The notes: generated by a model not told the origin, from the letters alone. A stretch of 64,000 nucleotides of DNA from Betaproteobacteria bacterium (GCA_016716425.1 JADJWJ010000009.1:1-64000), one strand, 5' to 3'; positions 33,018 to 42,121 are shown, counted from the stretch's first letter. Translations and numbers: made by a program.

Positions 33018-35543
33018 ATGCAGACGGCGCCCCGCTACCGCTTCGGCGACACCGTGATCGACACCGCGGAGCGGCGCGTCGACGTCGGTGGCCGCCCGGC
33101 GAAGCTCGGCGCGCGCGCGTTCGACGTGCTGCTGGCGTTGGTCGAGCGGCGCGACCGCGTGGTCCCGAAGAACGAGCTGCTGGACATCGTCTGGCCGGGC
33201 CTCGTCGTCGAGGAAAACAACCTGCAGGTGCAGATCGCGACGCTGCGCAAGCTGTTCGGGCCGCAGTCGATCGCGACCATTCCCGGCCGCGGGTACAAGT
33301 TCGCGCAGGCGCTCGCCGAAGACGCAGCGGCCGCGTTGCCGCGCGTGGCCGCCGCCGAGACCGCCCCTCCACCCTCGTTGCCGCCCGCGCCGCACGGGAA
33401 CCTGCCGGTCGTGACGCCGCCACTCTTCGGCCGCGACGAGGACGTGTCCGAAGTGGCGCAGCTCGTCGACGCGCATCGCCTCGTGTCGATCGTCGGCGCC
33501 GGTGGCATCGGCAAGACGTCCGTCGCGCTCGCCGTCGCCGCGTCGCTGCGGGCGCGGTTCCCCGACGGCACGTGGTGGATCGAGCTGGCCGCGCTTACCG
33601 ACGGCAGCCTGGTCGCAGCCACGATCGCGCGCACCGTCGGCGTGGGCCTTGCGCCGGATCGCCCGGCGCCGGAAGCGCTCGCCGCCGCGCTTGCGGACGC
33701 GCGGATGCTGCTCGCGCTCGACAACTGCGAGCACCTGCTCGATGCGGTCGCGCCGATCGTCGAGGTTCTGGTCAACCGGGCGCCGGGCGTGCGGATTCTC
33801 GTCACCTCGCAGGAGACGCTGAAGGCGGCGGCCGAGCACAGCTACCGGCTGGGCACGCTGGCGGTTCCGGGACCCGCCGCGCCGCTCGCGGACGCGGCGA
33901 GGTACGGCGCGGTCGCGCTGTTCGCCGAGCGCGCGGTCGCGGCCGATCCGCGCTTCCGACTGACGACGGACACGCTTCCGGCCGTTGCCGACGTCTGCGC
34001 GCGGCTCGACGGCATTCCGCTCGCGATCGAGCTGGCGGCTGCGCGCGTGCCGCTGCTCGGCATCGCCGGCCTTCGCGCGCGCCTCGACGAGCGCTTCCGC
34101 CTGCTGACCGCGGGCGCCCGCACGGTGCTGCGCCGCCATCAGACGCTGCGCGCGGCGCTGGAGTGGAGCCATGGCCTTCTCGGCGCGCAGGAGCAGGTCG
34201 TCTTTCGCCGCCTGAGCGCGTGCGCCGGCGGCTTCACGCTGGAGTTCGCCCAGCAGGTCGCGGCGGACGCGACACTCGACGAGTGGGCCGTACTCGACGC
34301 GCTCGGGGCGCTCGTCGACAAGTCGCTCGTGCTCGCGGAAGGTGCGGGCGTTCCACGCTATCGACTGCTCGAGACGACGCGCGCGTTCGCCGTCGAGTGC
34401 CTCGCCGCGTCCGGCGAGATGCGGGCGATCCTCCGGCAGCACGCGCAGGCGGTCGTCGTCCTGCTGCAACGCACGGGCGCGGGCCTGCTCTCGTTCGACC
34501 GCGCGCACGACGCGGACTTCGCCGCCGAGATCGACAACGTGCGCGCGGCCCTCGATTGGTCAGCGGGCCCGGAGGGTGACCGCGCGCTCGGCGTCACGCT
34601 GGCCGCCGAGTCGAGTCAGGTCTGGATGAGCAGTGCGGGCCAGGCGGAAGGGTTGCGTCGGGTCCGCGTGTTCGTGTCGGACGTAACGGCCGTGACGCCG
34701 GTGGCACTCGCCGCCCGCTTCTGGCTGACGGTCGCGACGATGGGCGTGTTTTCGTCGGATCGCGAGTGCTTCGAGGCCGCCGCGCGTGCGGCCGACCTCT
34801 ACCGCGATCAGGATGTGCCCGAGCGGCTCTACGAGACGTTGGTCGTTCGTGCGGCCATCGGCGCGCGGCGCGGCGACTTCGTGGCGGCCGACACCGCGCT
34901 GGCCGAGGCCGCGCGCCTCGAGAGCCCCGATTGGCCACCGCAGTGGCGGGCGCGCCTCGCGTTCGCGCAGTGGATCGTGGCGCTCAGGGCCGGACGTCAC
35001 GCCGAAGCGCGGGCGCATGCGCAACGGCAAGCGGACCTCAACCGCGCGGCCGGCATCCCGATGGGCGAGCAGCTGGCGCTCGGCAACGTCGCGACCTGCG
35101 ACGCGTGGGGCGGCGAGCCCGCCAGGGCGGTTCCGGCGCTGCGCGCGGTGATTGCGGAGCTCGACCGGTTGGGTGCCGGCTTGGCCGCGGGTCACATGGT
35201 GTACAACCTCGTCGAAGCGTTGCGCCGGACCGGCGAGTTCGACGAGGCGCTGACGCAGGCGCGGCGAGCGTACGTGCTCCTCCGGCGCGAAGGCGACCAG
35301 AACCTCCTGTTCGAGGTGCTGCCGCGGCTTGCGGCGGACCGTGGCCGGTACGAGGCCGCGGTCCGGTTCGTCGGGTATGTGTCGCGGACGCGCGCGCGGA
35401 CGGGCATGGACGACGACGGATTCGAAGCGTGGGCCGAGGAAGGCGTCCCGCCCACGTTGACCGAAGACGCGCGCGCGGCGCTGCGGGCGGAGGGCGCGGC
35501 GCTCTCGGAGGATCAGGCGTTCGCGCTGGTACTTGCCGACTGA
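33018..35543 (+). CDS. winged-helix/ATPase transcriptional regulator with C-terminal helical repeats
   Basis: 841-residue regulator. Residues 5-100 form an OmpR-type winged helix (KLGARAFDVLLALVERRDRV, ENNLQVQIATLRKLFG, TIPGRGYKF). There is no receiver domain. A Pro/Ala linker leads to a STAND/AfsR-like ATPase, with Walker A GAGGIGKTS near residue 160, Walker B LLALDNCEHLLD near 235 and LDGIPLAIELAAARVPLLG near 330. The last 350 residues are TPR-like helices that could bind an effector or partner. Start at 33018 chosen because the winged helix begins right after it. Such proteins often control neighbouring genes; the divergent DUF3300/DUF2950 pair is the natural candidate target. Confidence 0.85.
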   Translation: MQTAPRYRFGDTVIDTAERRVDVGGRPAKLGARAFDVLLALVERRDRVVPKNELLDIVWPGLVVEENNLQVQIATLRKLFGPQSIATIPGRGYKFAQALAEDAAAALPRVAAAETAPPPSLPPAPHGNLPVVTPPLFGRDEDVSEVAQLVDAHRLVSIVGAGGIGKTSVALAVAASLRARFPDGTWWIELAALTDGSLVAATIARTVGVGLAPDRPAPEALAAALADARMLLALDNCEHLLDAVAPIVEVLVNRAPGVRILVTSQETLKAAAEHSYRLGTLAVPGPAAPLADAARYGAVALFAERAVAADPRFRLTTDTLPAVADVCARLDGIPLAIELAAARVPLLGIAGLRARLDERFRLLTAGARTVLRRHQTLRAALEWSHGLLGAQEQVVFRRLSACAGGFTLEFAQQVAADATLDEWAVLDALGALVDKSLVLAEGAGVPRYRLLETTRAFAVECLAASGEMRAILRQHAQAVVVLLQRTGAGLLSFDRAHDADFAAEIDNVRAALDWSAGPEGDRALGVTLAAESSQVWMSSAGQAEGLRRVRVFVSDVTAVTPVALAARFWLTVATMGVFSSDRECFEAAARAADLYRDQDVPERLYETLVVRAAIGARRGDFVAADTALAEAARLESPDWPPQWRARLAFAQWIVALRAGRHAEARAHAQRQADLNRAAGIPMGEQLALGNVATCDAWGGEPARAVPALRAVIAELDRLGAGLAAGHMVYNLVEALRRTGEFDEALTQARRAYVLLRREGDQNLLFEVLPRLAADRGRYEAAVRFVGYVSRTRARTGMDDDGFEAWAEEGVPPTLTEDARAALRAEGAALSEDQAFALVLAD

Positions 35544-35552
35544 CGGCGCGAC

Positions 35553-36050
35553 CTACAGCGTGAAGGCACCCGGAAACACCCATAGCAGCAGCGCCGTCAT
35601 CGTCACGTAGCGCAGAAACTTGCCGATCGCCATGTAGACAACGCACGGCCAGAACGGCAGCCGCAGCCAGCCCGCCACCGCGCACAGCGGATCGCCGACG
35701 ACCGGCAGCCACGCCAGCAGGCACGCCGGGGGACCGAAGCGCTCGAGCCACGCCAGCGCGCGCGGATGGGCGACGCCGGGATTGTGCGTGACCCGCTCGT
35801 AGACGCGCTCGGCGCCGTAGCCCATCCACCACGTAATGGCGCCGCCGACGGTGTTGCCCGCGGTCGCGACCAGCACCGCGGGCCAGAACAGGTCCGGATT
35901 GAGCTTGACGAGCCCGAACACCGCGGGCTCCGAACCCATCGGCAGCAGCGTGGCGGAGACCAGCGCGACGACGAAAACGGTGGACAGGCCGTACCGGGGC
36001 AGCGCCAGTGCGGCCAGCAAGGGCGCGATCCATGCGTCCATCGCCGCCAT
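35553..36050 (-). CDS. YqaA/DedA-family membrane protein
   Basis: 165-residue inner-membrane protein of the SNARE-associated/DedA superfamily, YqaA branch. It shows SATLLPMGSEPAVFGLVKLN, then AGNTVGGAITWWMGYGAERV and RFGPPACLLAWLPVVGDPLC, the two re-entrant Gly/Pro motifs of the family. A C-terminal helix ends KFLRYVTMTALLLWVFPG. Family members act in lipid scrambling or membrane homeostasis. The start could also be the ATG at 36041. It ends convergently with the regulator and lies 97 bases after the nnrS stop. Confidence 0.85.
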   Translation of the reverse strand: MAAMDAWIAPLLAALALPRYGLSTVFVVALVSATLLPMGSEPAVFGLVKLNPDLFWPAVLVATAGNTVGGAITWWMGYGAERVYERVTHNPGVAHPRALAWLERFGPPACLLAWLPVVGDPLCAVAGWLRLPFWPCVVYMAIGKFLRYVTMTALLLWVFPGAFTL

Positions 36051-36147
36051 GATACGAAGTCCGGGCCGCGCATGGGCCGTTTCGCCGCGATTGCGTCCCG
36101 CGTGACGCCCCGGGCGCGGCTCCTGCCGCCGGCCGGACGGTGCGCGG

Positions 36148-37338
36148 CTACCCGGCCTTGCCGTCCAGGCGCGGCCGCGTCAGGATCGGCCAATAGCGGA
36201 CGGCATACAGCGCGAACGCGGCCGACCAGCACGCGCCGGAGACCACGACCGTCGCCATGTAGGCGCCGGGCGCCGCGATGCCGCCGAGCACGCGTATCGC
36301 CGCGGCGGCTGCCACCAGGACGTAGCAGATCACTTCGGCGCGATCGGCGACCAGCGGACGACCGGTATGCCCGCGCGCGGTGCGCGTCATCATGCCGATG
36401 GTCAGTCCGCCGATGGCGCCGACCGTCAACGCGTGCACGGCCAGCAGCCCGCTCACGACGCCGAGCGCGGCGAGTCCGCGCAGGACGAGGTAGACGACGA
36501 TCCAGGCGTAGGCCAGGTGCAGCACCCAGACGATCGGCGTGCGCAGCGTGCGCCACGGCCGCCACAGGGCCAGCCGCGCGGCATGGAACGCGGCGACGGC
36601 GAGCGCCACGGCGGCGACGGCCGCATCCGGCATCTGTACGACGTCGACGGCGAGCAGCAGCAGCGCGCCGCCCAGCGCCAGCTTCTCGAGCACGGCATGG
36701 CGCGTCGCGCCGGCTCCGGGGACGCCGTTGTTGGTGAACATCGGGATCACGCGCCCGCCCATGACCGCCATGACGAACAGGACGACGTCGAGCCCGACCT
36801 GCAGGCTCGCCCGCTCCGACCACGGGAGCGTGTGCGTCTGGCCGGCGTGGAACGCCAGCACCGCGAGCCCGAGCAGCAGCAGCAGCGCGACGAAGAAATA
36901 GTTCCGCCGGTTCCGGCTGCGCACGATCGGGATGCCGATCGCGACGGCGACCGCCATCGGAAACGCCGCGTTGACGACCGCCGCCGCCGTCGCGAACGGC
37001 GTCGTCATCAGCACGCGTCCGGCGATCCACAGCACGGCCAGCGCGATCAGCGGCGCGCCTGCCGGCGTGGGCAAGCCCGTCCACGTGCGCACCGCCGTGA
37101 GCAGGAAGCCCGCAATCACCGCCATCGTGTAGCCGTAGAGCATTTCGTGTCCGTGCCACGCCGGGCCGCGGACGTAGCCGAACGGCAGGTGGCCCGTGTA
37201 CTGGGCGATCCAGAGGACGAGCGACGACGCGGCGAAGACGCTCGCGAGCAGGTAGAACGGGCGGAAGCCCAGGTTCCACAGCGCGAACGACCCCGGCGCG
37301 GTCGCCGCCGGCACCGGCGGTTCCTCGATGCGCAGCAC
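36148..37338 (-). CDS. nnrS: NnrS-family membrane protein
   Basis: 396-residue haem- and copper-linked membrane protein associated with nitric-oxide tolerance and denitrification. It has about 12 helices. Diagnostic motifs are LWNLGFRPFYLLASVFAASS near residue 20, GPAWHGHEMLYGYTMAVIAG with the His pair near residue 62, GGRVIPMFTNNGVPGAG near 194, and LHLAYAWI then HALTVGAIGGLTIGMMTRTA near 320. It starts at a GTG that directly follows the TGA of the DUF2249 gene, so the two are coupled. The operon is headed by NsrR-type sites at 38595. Confidence 0.92.
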   Translation of the reverse strand: MLRIEEPPVPAATAPGSFALWNLGFRPFYLLASVFAASSLVLWIAQYTGHLPFGYVRGPAWHGHEMLYGYTMAVIAGFLLTAVRTWTGLPTPAGAPLIALAVLWIAGRVLMTTPFATAAAVVNAAFPMAVAVAIGIPIVRSRNRRNYFFVALLLLLGLAVLAFHAGQTHTLPWSERASLQVGLDVVLFVMAVMGGRVIPMFTNNGVPGAGATRHAVLEKLALGGALLLLAVDVVQMPDAAVAAVALAVAAFHAARLALWRPWRTLRTPIVWVLHLAYAWIVVYLVLRGLAALGVVSGLLAVHALTVGAIGGLTIGMMTRTARGHTGRPLVADRAEVICYVLVAAAAAIRVLGGIAAPGAYMATVVVSGACWSAAFALYAVRYWPILTRPRLDGKAG

Positions 37339-37599
37339 TCAGCTCTTCACGAAGTCGATCACGATCGCGCCGGGGTCGCGCTGCACGTAGCGCACGGTGA
37401 CGGCGTCGCCGTAGCGTTGCGCGAGCTGGTCGAGCAAGGGCAGCGGGTCGTGGTCGTTCACGAAGCGCATTGTCTCGCCCGGATGCAGCGCGTCGAGCGC
37501 GCCGAAGATCGCGGCGTGGCGGAAGCGCTTGGCGACGCCGCGCGCGTCGAACGGGTAGATGGCATCCGGCGAGAGGTGGATGTGCGGGGCGTGGGACAT
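37339..37599 (-). CDS. DUF2249 protein
   Basis: 86-residue cytoplasmic protein of the DUF2249 family (SirA-like fold). The core reads GVAKRFRHAAIFGALDALHP and MRFVNDHDPLPLLDQLAQRY, with the family motif NDHDP(L/K)PL. It has a good ribosome-binding site (CAGGAGAG). The stop abuts the nnrS start. DUF2249 genes typically cluster with NO-reductase, hemerythrin or NnrS genes under NsrR or DNR control, as here. Confidence 0.88.
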   Translation of the reverse strand: MSHAPHIHLSPDAIYPFDARGVAKRFRHAAIFGALDALHPGETMRFVNDHDPLPLLDQLAQRYGDAVTVRYVQRDPGAIVIDFVKS

Positions 37600-37699
37600 G
37601 GTGCGCTCTCCTGTTCTGGTGGGGTGGGCTGGAAGCCGAGGTGGAAACCGGGGTGGAAACGACGGATCGCGCGATGCGTCGGTCGCGGCACGCGGCGCA

Positions 37700-38548
37700 T
37701 CATGCCGCGGAACGCGGCGCCGGTGCCGGCTGCCAGTACTGCTCGAACGCGAGGTCCCCGGGCGCGCTGCGCCGGTTGACGCGAAAGCCGCGCGCCGTCA
37801 GCCGCGGGCGTAGCGCCCGGCCCAGCTCCGGGTTGCCGCACACCATGATCCGCGAGCGTCGCGGATCGAGCGTCACGCCCGCGGCAGCCTCGAGCCGACC
37901 GTCGTCGACCAGCTGCGGAATGCGGGCGCCGAGGGCGCCGGCATGAACTTCGCGCGTCACGACCGGCACGTACCGCAGCCGCTCCGGCGCGGTCGCCAGC
38001 AGCTCCTCGCGGGGGATCGCGGCGATCTCGTCGCGATACGCGAGCTCGGCGCCGCGGCGGACGCTGTGCACGACGACGACGGTCCGAAACGCAGCCCAGG
38101 TCGCCGGATCGCGCAGGATCGAGAGGAACGGCCCGATGCCGGTGCCCGTCGCCAGCAGCCACAGATCGTCGCCGGGAGCGAAGTGGTCGATCGTCAGGAA
38201 CCCGTAGCTCGTGCGGTCGACCAGGATCGGGCCGCCCTCCCGCACGTCGGCCAGGAGGCTGGAGAACGTGCCTCCCGGCACCAGCGTCGCGACGAACTCG
38301 AGATGGCTGTCGTACGCGGCGGACACGACCGAGAACGGGCGCCAGACCGGGCACCCGTTCGCGTCGTCCAGGCCGAGCCGCGCATAGTGGCCCGGCCGGA
38401 AGCGGAATCCCGCCGCCCGCGTCGTCCGCAACGAGACCAGCGCGGGCGCCCACCGGCGCAGCGCGAGAATCCGCTCGGGCGTGTGCGGCGCAACGGTGGG
38501 CCGATTCGCCGGCGCGGGTGCGTCTTCCGGCAGTCGTGATCCGTCCAT
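37700..38548 (-). CDS. ferredoxin-NADP reductase-like flavoprotein
   Basis: 282-residue FAD/NAD(P)H oxidoreductase of the ferredoxin-NADP reductase family. The FAD-binding motif is RPGHYARLGL followed by RPFSVVSAAYDSHLEF (RxYS-type, here RPFS). The NAD(P) domain has LLATGTGIGPFLSILRD near residue 130, VVVVHSVRRGAELAYRDEI, and the C-terminal MVCGNPEL. It is the first gene of the NsrR-boxed operon, so it probably supplies electrons in NO or nitrosative-stress metabolism. It ends AFEQYWQ, unlike the classic FNR ending in W or Y. Confidence 0.85.
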   Translation of the reverse strand: MDGSRLPEDAPAPANRPTVAPHTPERILALRRWAPALVSLRTTRAAGFRFRPGHYARLGLDDANGCPVWRPFSVVSAAYDSHLEFVATLVPGGTFSSLLADVREGGPILVDRTSYGFLTIDHFAPGDDLWLLATGTGIGPFLSILRDPATWAAFRTVVVVHSVRRGAELAYRDEIAAIPREELLATAPERLRYVPVVTREVHAGALGARIPQLVDDGRLEAAAGVTLDPRRSRIMVCGNPELGRALRPRLTARGFRVNRRSAPGDLAFEQYWQPAPAPRSAA

Positions 38549-38594
38549 GGGGGTCTGTCCCGGCAGGGGCCGCGCAGCAGCGCGCGCCCCCGAC

Positions 38595-38666
38595 TAAAGA
38601 TGTATCATTCGTATATCTTAATCGTACCCGCAGTCCCGGTCGAAAGCAATATCTTTAGTACATCTT
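38595..38666. promoter_or_regulatory. NsrR-type binding sites in the nsrR/reductase divergent promoter
   Basis: Bases 38595-38617 form an imperfect palindrome with half-sites AAGATGTAT and ATATCTT, close to the NsrR consensus built from AAGATGYAT half-sites. A second cluster at 38648-38666 contains ATATCTTTAGTACATCTT, again two half-sites facing each other. The first lies next to the reductase operon and the second just before the nsrR ATG (38676), which would allow control of both directions. Confidence 0.65.
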
Positions 38667-38675
38667 CAATCCCCC

Positions 38676-39110
38676 ATGCGCCTCACCGTCTTCTCCGACT
38701 ACACGCTGCGCGTGCTCATGTACCTCGCGCTCGACCGGTCCCGCCTCGCGACGATCCCGGAAATTGCGGCCGCCTACGGCATCTCCGAGAACCACCTGAT
38801 GAAGGTCGTCCATCACCTCGCCCGGGCCGGCGTCGTCGAATCGGTCCGGGGCAAGGGCGGCGGCATCCGCCTCGCCCGCGCGCCCGAAGCCATCCGCCTC
38901 GGCGCGATCGTCCGGGCGAGCGAGGGCGCCGCGCCGATCGTCCAATGCCTGGCGGACGACCCCGGGGCGTGCGTCATTGCCGGTCCCTGCCGCCTCAAAG
39001 GCATCCTGGTGAACGCCTTCGACGCGCTGTACGCATCGCTCGACCGGCACACGCTGGCGGACCTGGTCGACCGGCCGCGAACGCTCAAGCAACTGCTCGT
39101 GCGCGCCTGA
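38676..39110 (+). CDS. nsrR: Rrf2-family NO-sensing repressor NsrR
   Basis: 144-residue Rrf2 protein beginning MRLTVFSDYTLRVLMYLALD, typical of NsrR. The winged helix includes IPEIAAAYGISENHLMKVVH and VRGKGGGIRLARAPEAI. The Fe-S ligands are three Cys in CLADDPGACVIAGPC, spaced CX7CX5C as in Bacillus NsrR. Loss of the [Fe-S] cluster on NO exposure would release the boxes upstream of this gene and of the divergent reductase-DUF2249-nnrS operon. The stop codon lies inside a 44-base tandem duplication. Confidence 0.9.
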   Translation: MRLTVFSDYTLRVLMYLALDRSRLATIPEIAAAYGISENHLMKVVHHLARAGVVESVRGKGGGIRLARAPEAIRLGAIVRASEGAAPIVQCLADDPGACVIAGPCRLKGILVNAFDALYASLDRHTLADLVDRPRTLKQLLVRA

Positions 39111-39180
39111 GCCCAGGGCCGGCGCACCGCGGGCACCTGCTCGTGCGCGCCTGAGCCCAAGGCCGGCGCACCGCGGGCTG
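39093..39180. repeat. 44-base tandem duplication at the nsrR 3' end
   Basis: Bases 39093-39136 and 39137-39180 are near-identical, beginning CTGCTCGTGCGCGCCTGAGC and differing at three positions. The first copy contains the last codons and stop of nsrR; the second repeats them downstream as non-coding sequence. Confidence 0.9.
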
Positions 39181-39194
39181 CCGCGCGGCGCCCG

Positions 39195-39638
39195 TCAGCG
39201 GTGATCGCGCGAAGGAATCCGGTAGAGCCACGCGCCGACGACGATGCCCACGATGGCGAGCGCCACTTGCGCGAGCGGGTAGCGGGCAAGCAGCGAGATC
39301 GAGATGGCGATGGTCGTCGTCATCAGCGCGAGCGCGACGACCTTCGTCCGGTACGGGATGCTGCGGTGGCGGCGCCACTCGCGGATCGTCGGCCCGAACG
39401 TCGAATTGCGCAACAGCCAGAGGTAGAAACGCTCCGACGCGCGCGCGTAGCACGCGGCCGCGAGCAACAGGAACGGCGTGGTGGGCAGCACCGGAACGAA
39501 GATGCCGATCACACCGAGCGCGACGCAGAGCGTTCCCGCCGCGAGCAGCACCGCCCGCACGACGGGCGAGTCGTGCGGGCGGACGTCCGCGCCGTCGTCG
39601 TCCGCACCCGCCCGGTCGCGGTCGTCGCCGGCCTTCAC
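39195..39638 (-). CDS. DUF454 (YbaN-like) membrane protein
   Basis: 147-residue inner-membrane protein of the DUF454 family. Conserved sequence runs VALGVIGIFVPVLPTTPFLL and ACYARASERFYLWLLRNSTF, then IPYRTKVVALALMTTTIAIS, with three to four helices. The GTG start at 39638 overlaps the stop of the DUF3095 gene (GTGA, four bases), indicating translational coupling. Function unknown. Confidence 0.8.
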   Translation of the reverse strand: MKAGDDRDRAGADDDGADVRPHDSPVVRAVLLAAGTLCVALGVIGIFVPVLPTTPFLLLAAACYARASERFYLWLLRNSTFGPTIREWRRHRSIPYRTKVVALALMTTTIAISISLLARYPLAQVALAIVGIVVGAWLYRIPSRDHR

Positions 39639-40828
39639 CGCGCGCGCCCCGAAGGCAGCGCCGCCCGCGCCTTCAGGCTTTCGGCGGCGCGCGCATATCC
39701 GCCGTCGGCGCCGTCGATGAAGTGGAAGTGGTCGTTGCGCGCGATCGACGGGACGATGCAGGTCATGAGCGCGCTCGCCTGCGCATGAACGCCGTAGTCG
39801 ATGAGGCCCGCCTGTGCGCCGGCGCCAAGCTCGGCTTCGATGGCGGCAAGCGTCGCGGCGTCGCAGTCGATCGTCAGCCGCAGGCCGTCGTCGAACTTCC
39901 GCCAGTCCGCGTTGCGCGCGGTGGTGCGCCGATACACGGTGGGATCGAAGCTCCCCAGCTTCCAGCGCGTGCGGTCGAGGATCCAAGCGATCAGCGTGGC
40001 GAGCCACACCTTCGCCCGCTCGCGCCACAGCGCACCGCCGGCGCGACGGCCCGCGCGCGCCTCGAGGTCGAGACCCGCCGGGGGCCAGTCGAATCCGGGC
40101 CCGTCGCCCGGCACCGGATCGCCCTGCCGCGCCAGCGTGGCGACCCGCTGCAGCACGCGCGCCACGACCGGCCCGATGGCGGCGAGCGCGACGCCTTCGC
40201 GCGGCTGCACGAGCAGCGAGACGATGGACCCGTTGGCCGAGGGCATCGGGGTCCAGCGGCACGAGAGGCCGGACAGGTCCGGCCGCGCGCCCGCACCCGC
40301 CGCCGCCACCGCAAACTGACCCGCCTTCAGCTGCGCCGTCGCCCACGCGACGCCGCCGCCCGCGAACATCGCGTAGCACGCGTCGGGCGACGCCTGGAAC
40401 CGCGCGATGCCGACGTCCTGCCCGGCCGCGCGGATCGCGTCCAGCGGAACCAGGGCCACGCGCAGGTCGAGCGCGAGCTCGTCCGCGACCCACCGGGCCG
40501 TGCGCGCGAGCGCGTCGGCGGTCGCATCGCGCGCGCCGCCCCAGACGGCGAGCGTGGCGCCGTCGCCGCCGAACACGAACGGAAATGGCGTGCCGCCGAG
40601 CGCATTCATCACCGCGCTGACCGCCGCGGCGCCGGCCATGTTGACCGCCTTGTACCGGCCGGCGCCGATCGCCGCGGTGGAACCCACGACGTCGGTCACG
40701 CCGATCCACCAGTCGTCGGGCAGCGACCGGTAGTGCGCGCCGTGGACGACTTCGTCGAAGCTCGCGAAAGACGGCAGCCCGGCGTAGAAGGCGGGTCCGG
40801 TTGCTGCCGTGGGTGCGGGCGCGCTCAC
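39635..40828 (-). CDS. DUF3095 protein
   Basis: About 397 residues from the GTG at 40828; a GTG at 40879 would add 17. The family core is FYAGLPSFASFDEVVHGAHY, LPDDWWIGVTDVVGSTAAIG, VNMAGAAAVSAVMNALG and FVFGGDGATLAVWGG. The order Asp...GGDG resembles class III nucleotidyl cyclase domains (D-V-V-G-S-T and FGGDG), so a nucleotide-related activity is possible. The C-terminal half contains DDGLRLTIDCD and HFHFIDGADGGYARAAESLK. Coupled to the DUF454 gene by a GTGA overlap. Confidence 0.8.
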   Translation of the reverse strand: MSAPAPTAATGPAFYAGLPSFASFDEVVHGAHYRSLPDDWWIGVTDVVGSTAAIGAGRYKAVNMAGAAAVSAVMNALGGTPFPFVFGGDGATLAVWGGARDATADALARTARWVADELALDLRVALVPLDAIRAAGQDVGIARFQASPDACYAMFAGGGVAWATAQLKAGQFAVAAAGAGARPDLSGLSCRWTPMPSANGSIVSLLVQPREGVALAAIGPVVARVLQRVATLARQGDPVPGDGPGFDWPPAGLDLEARAGRRAGGALWRERAKVWLATLIAWILDRTRWKLGSFDPTVYRRTTARNADWRKFDDGLRLTIDCDAATLAAIEAELGAGAQAGLIDYGVHAQASALMTCIVPSIARNDHFHFIDGADGGYARAAESLKARAALPSGRAR

Positions 40829-41094
40829 GGCCGCGAGTGTGCATTGCCGGCGCTCGGCGCCGCAAGGCGCGGGCTGCACCGGCGTGTCACGGGTCGCGGC
40901 GCAGTCTCTGGCGCCGGGTACGCCGTCGCCGCATCGGTGCAGCCAGGTTCGCGGCGCGCCCTCCCCACCCCTGACCCGGTACAGGGGCGCGCGTCGATTC
41001 GGCGCGATGTATCACACAAGCGGCACGACCCTTGCTTCGGTTGGCGTCAGCCAGCGATCCGGCAGCCGACCGCCGGCGGACACGGGATAAGCAC

Positions 41095-41924
41095 ATGTTC
41101 TACCGAATCGTTTTGCAAGGGCACGTGGCGCACGGGGTCACCCTGTCGGACGTCAAGCAGCAGTTCGCGCGCGTCACGGGGCTGCCGCCGAGCGTCACCG
41201 ACCGCCTGTTCGGCACCACGCCCAACGTGATCAAGCGGCAGGTTCCGCAGGCCGATGCCGAGCGCATCGTCACCACGCTCCGCGCCATTGGCGCCTCGGT
41301 GACGCTGGAGCCCGATTTCCAGGGTCCGGCCGCCGGTGGCCTCGACCCGGTGACCGTGCCGGCCATTCCGTCGTTCCGGCACATCGAACTGCCCCTGGAG
41401 CCACAGGTCGCGGCGGAACCGCCGCCGGCGTGGCGCCGCCAGGCACGCAAGCTCGGCAAGTTCGCGGTTCCCGCCGCCGGCATTGCGCTGCTGGCCGCCG
41501 CCGCCCTGTACTTCGCGCCGGAGGTCGAGGAACTCGTGCGCGGGCTGCGCAAGCCCGCCTCGCTCGCGGTCGCGGCGCCGGCCCGGAAGGCGGCCACCGA
41601 GCCCGCTGCCGCACGCGACACGCCGACGCTGAACGCAAGCCTCCTGCACGGGCCGTGGCGCTGCACGAACCAGAACGACGGCAGTTCGACGTACTGGAAC
41701 TACCGCGCCGACGGCACGCTCGCCTATCTCGGCGACGACTTCGGCGCGGCGACGAGCCGATCCTCGGGCCCGACGTTCCCGCGCGCTGGACGCTCGACGC
41801 GCGCCGGCTGCGTTTCGAAACGCCGGCCGGCGCGCTGCGGCAAGTCACCGTCGACCGGCTGTCGCTGACGCAGCTCGACTACTTCGACGCGAAGGGCAAC
41901 GCCGCGCGGTGCAGCCGACCGTAG
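41095..41924 (+). CDS. hypothetical membrane-anchored protein (frameshifted near 41748)
   Basis: About 276 residues once one missing base near 41748 is restored. The N-terminal 75 residues (MFYRIVLQGHVAHGVTLSDV then QFARVTGLPPSVTDRLFG, ADAERIVTTLRAIGASV) form a small alpha/beta domain seen at the start of some betaproteobacterial envelope proteins. A Pro-rich stretch leads to a single helix (PAAGIALLAAAALYFAPE) near residue 130. The periplasmic tail reads LHGPWRCTNQNDGSSTYWNY and WTLDARRLRFETPAGAL, a beta-rich sequence like lipocalin-type sensors. No family assigned. It starts at ATG 41095 and has no clear operon partner. Confidence 0.6.
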
Positions 41925-42121
41925 CGTTTCACCGTCGTGCGCGGGCGCCCCCGGCATGGCTCGTTTCGCGCGTCACGCGCGCAAACTGGCCGCCGCCGCG
42001 ACGTTCGAGCCACGCGTGACTCCGACCGTCGTTCATCTCCGATGAGTACCGGTTGGTGAATAATGACGATTGTCAGGCGCGAATCCGCGCCGACATTCCG
42101 GCAAACCCGACAGGAGCCGCC

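Noticed and set aside
30201..34508. Single open frame of about 1435 codons spanning DUF2950 and the regulator on the minus strand
   Set aside because: Only its last 306 codons match a family (DUF2950). The rest is the antisense of DUF3300 upstream sequence and the winged-helix regulator, so it is a GC artefact rather than a fusion.
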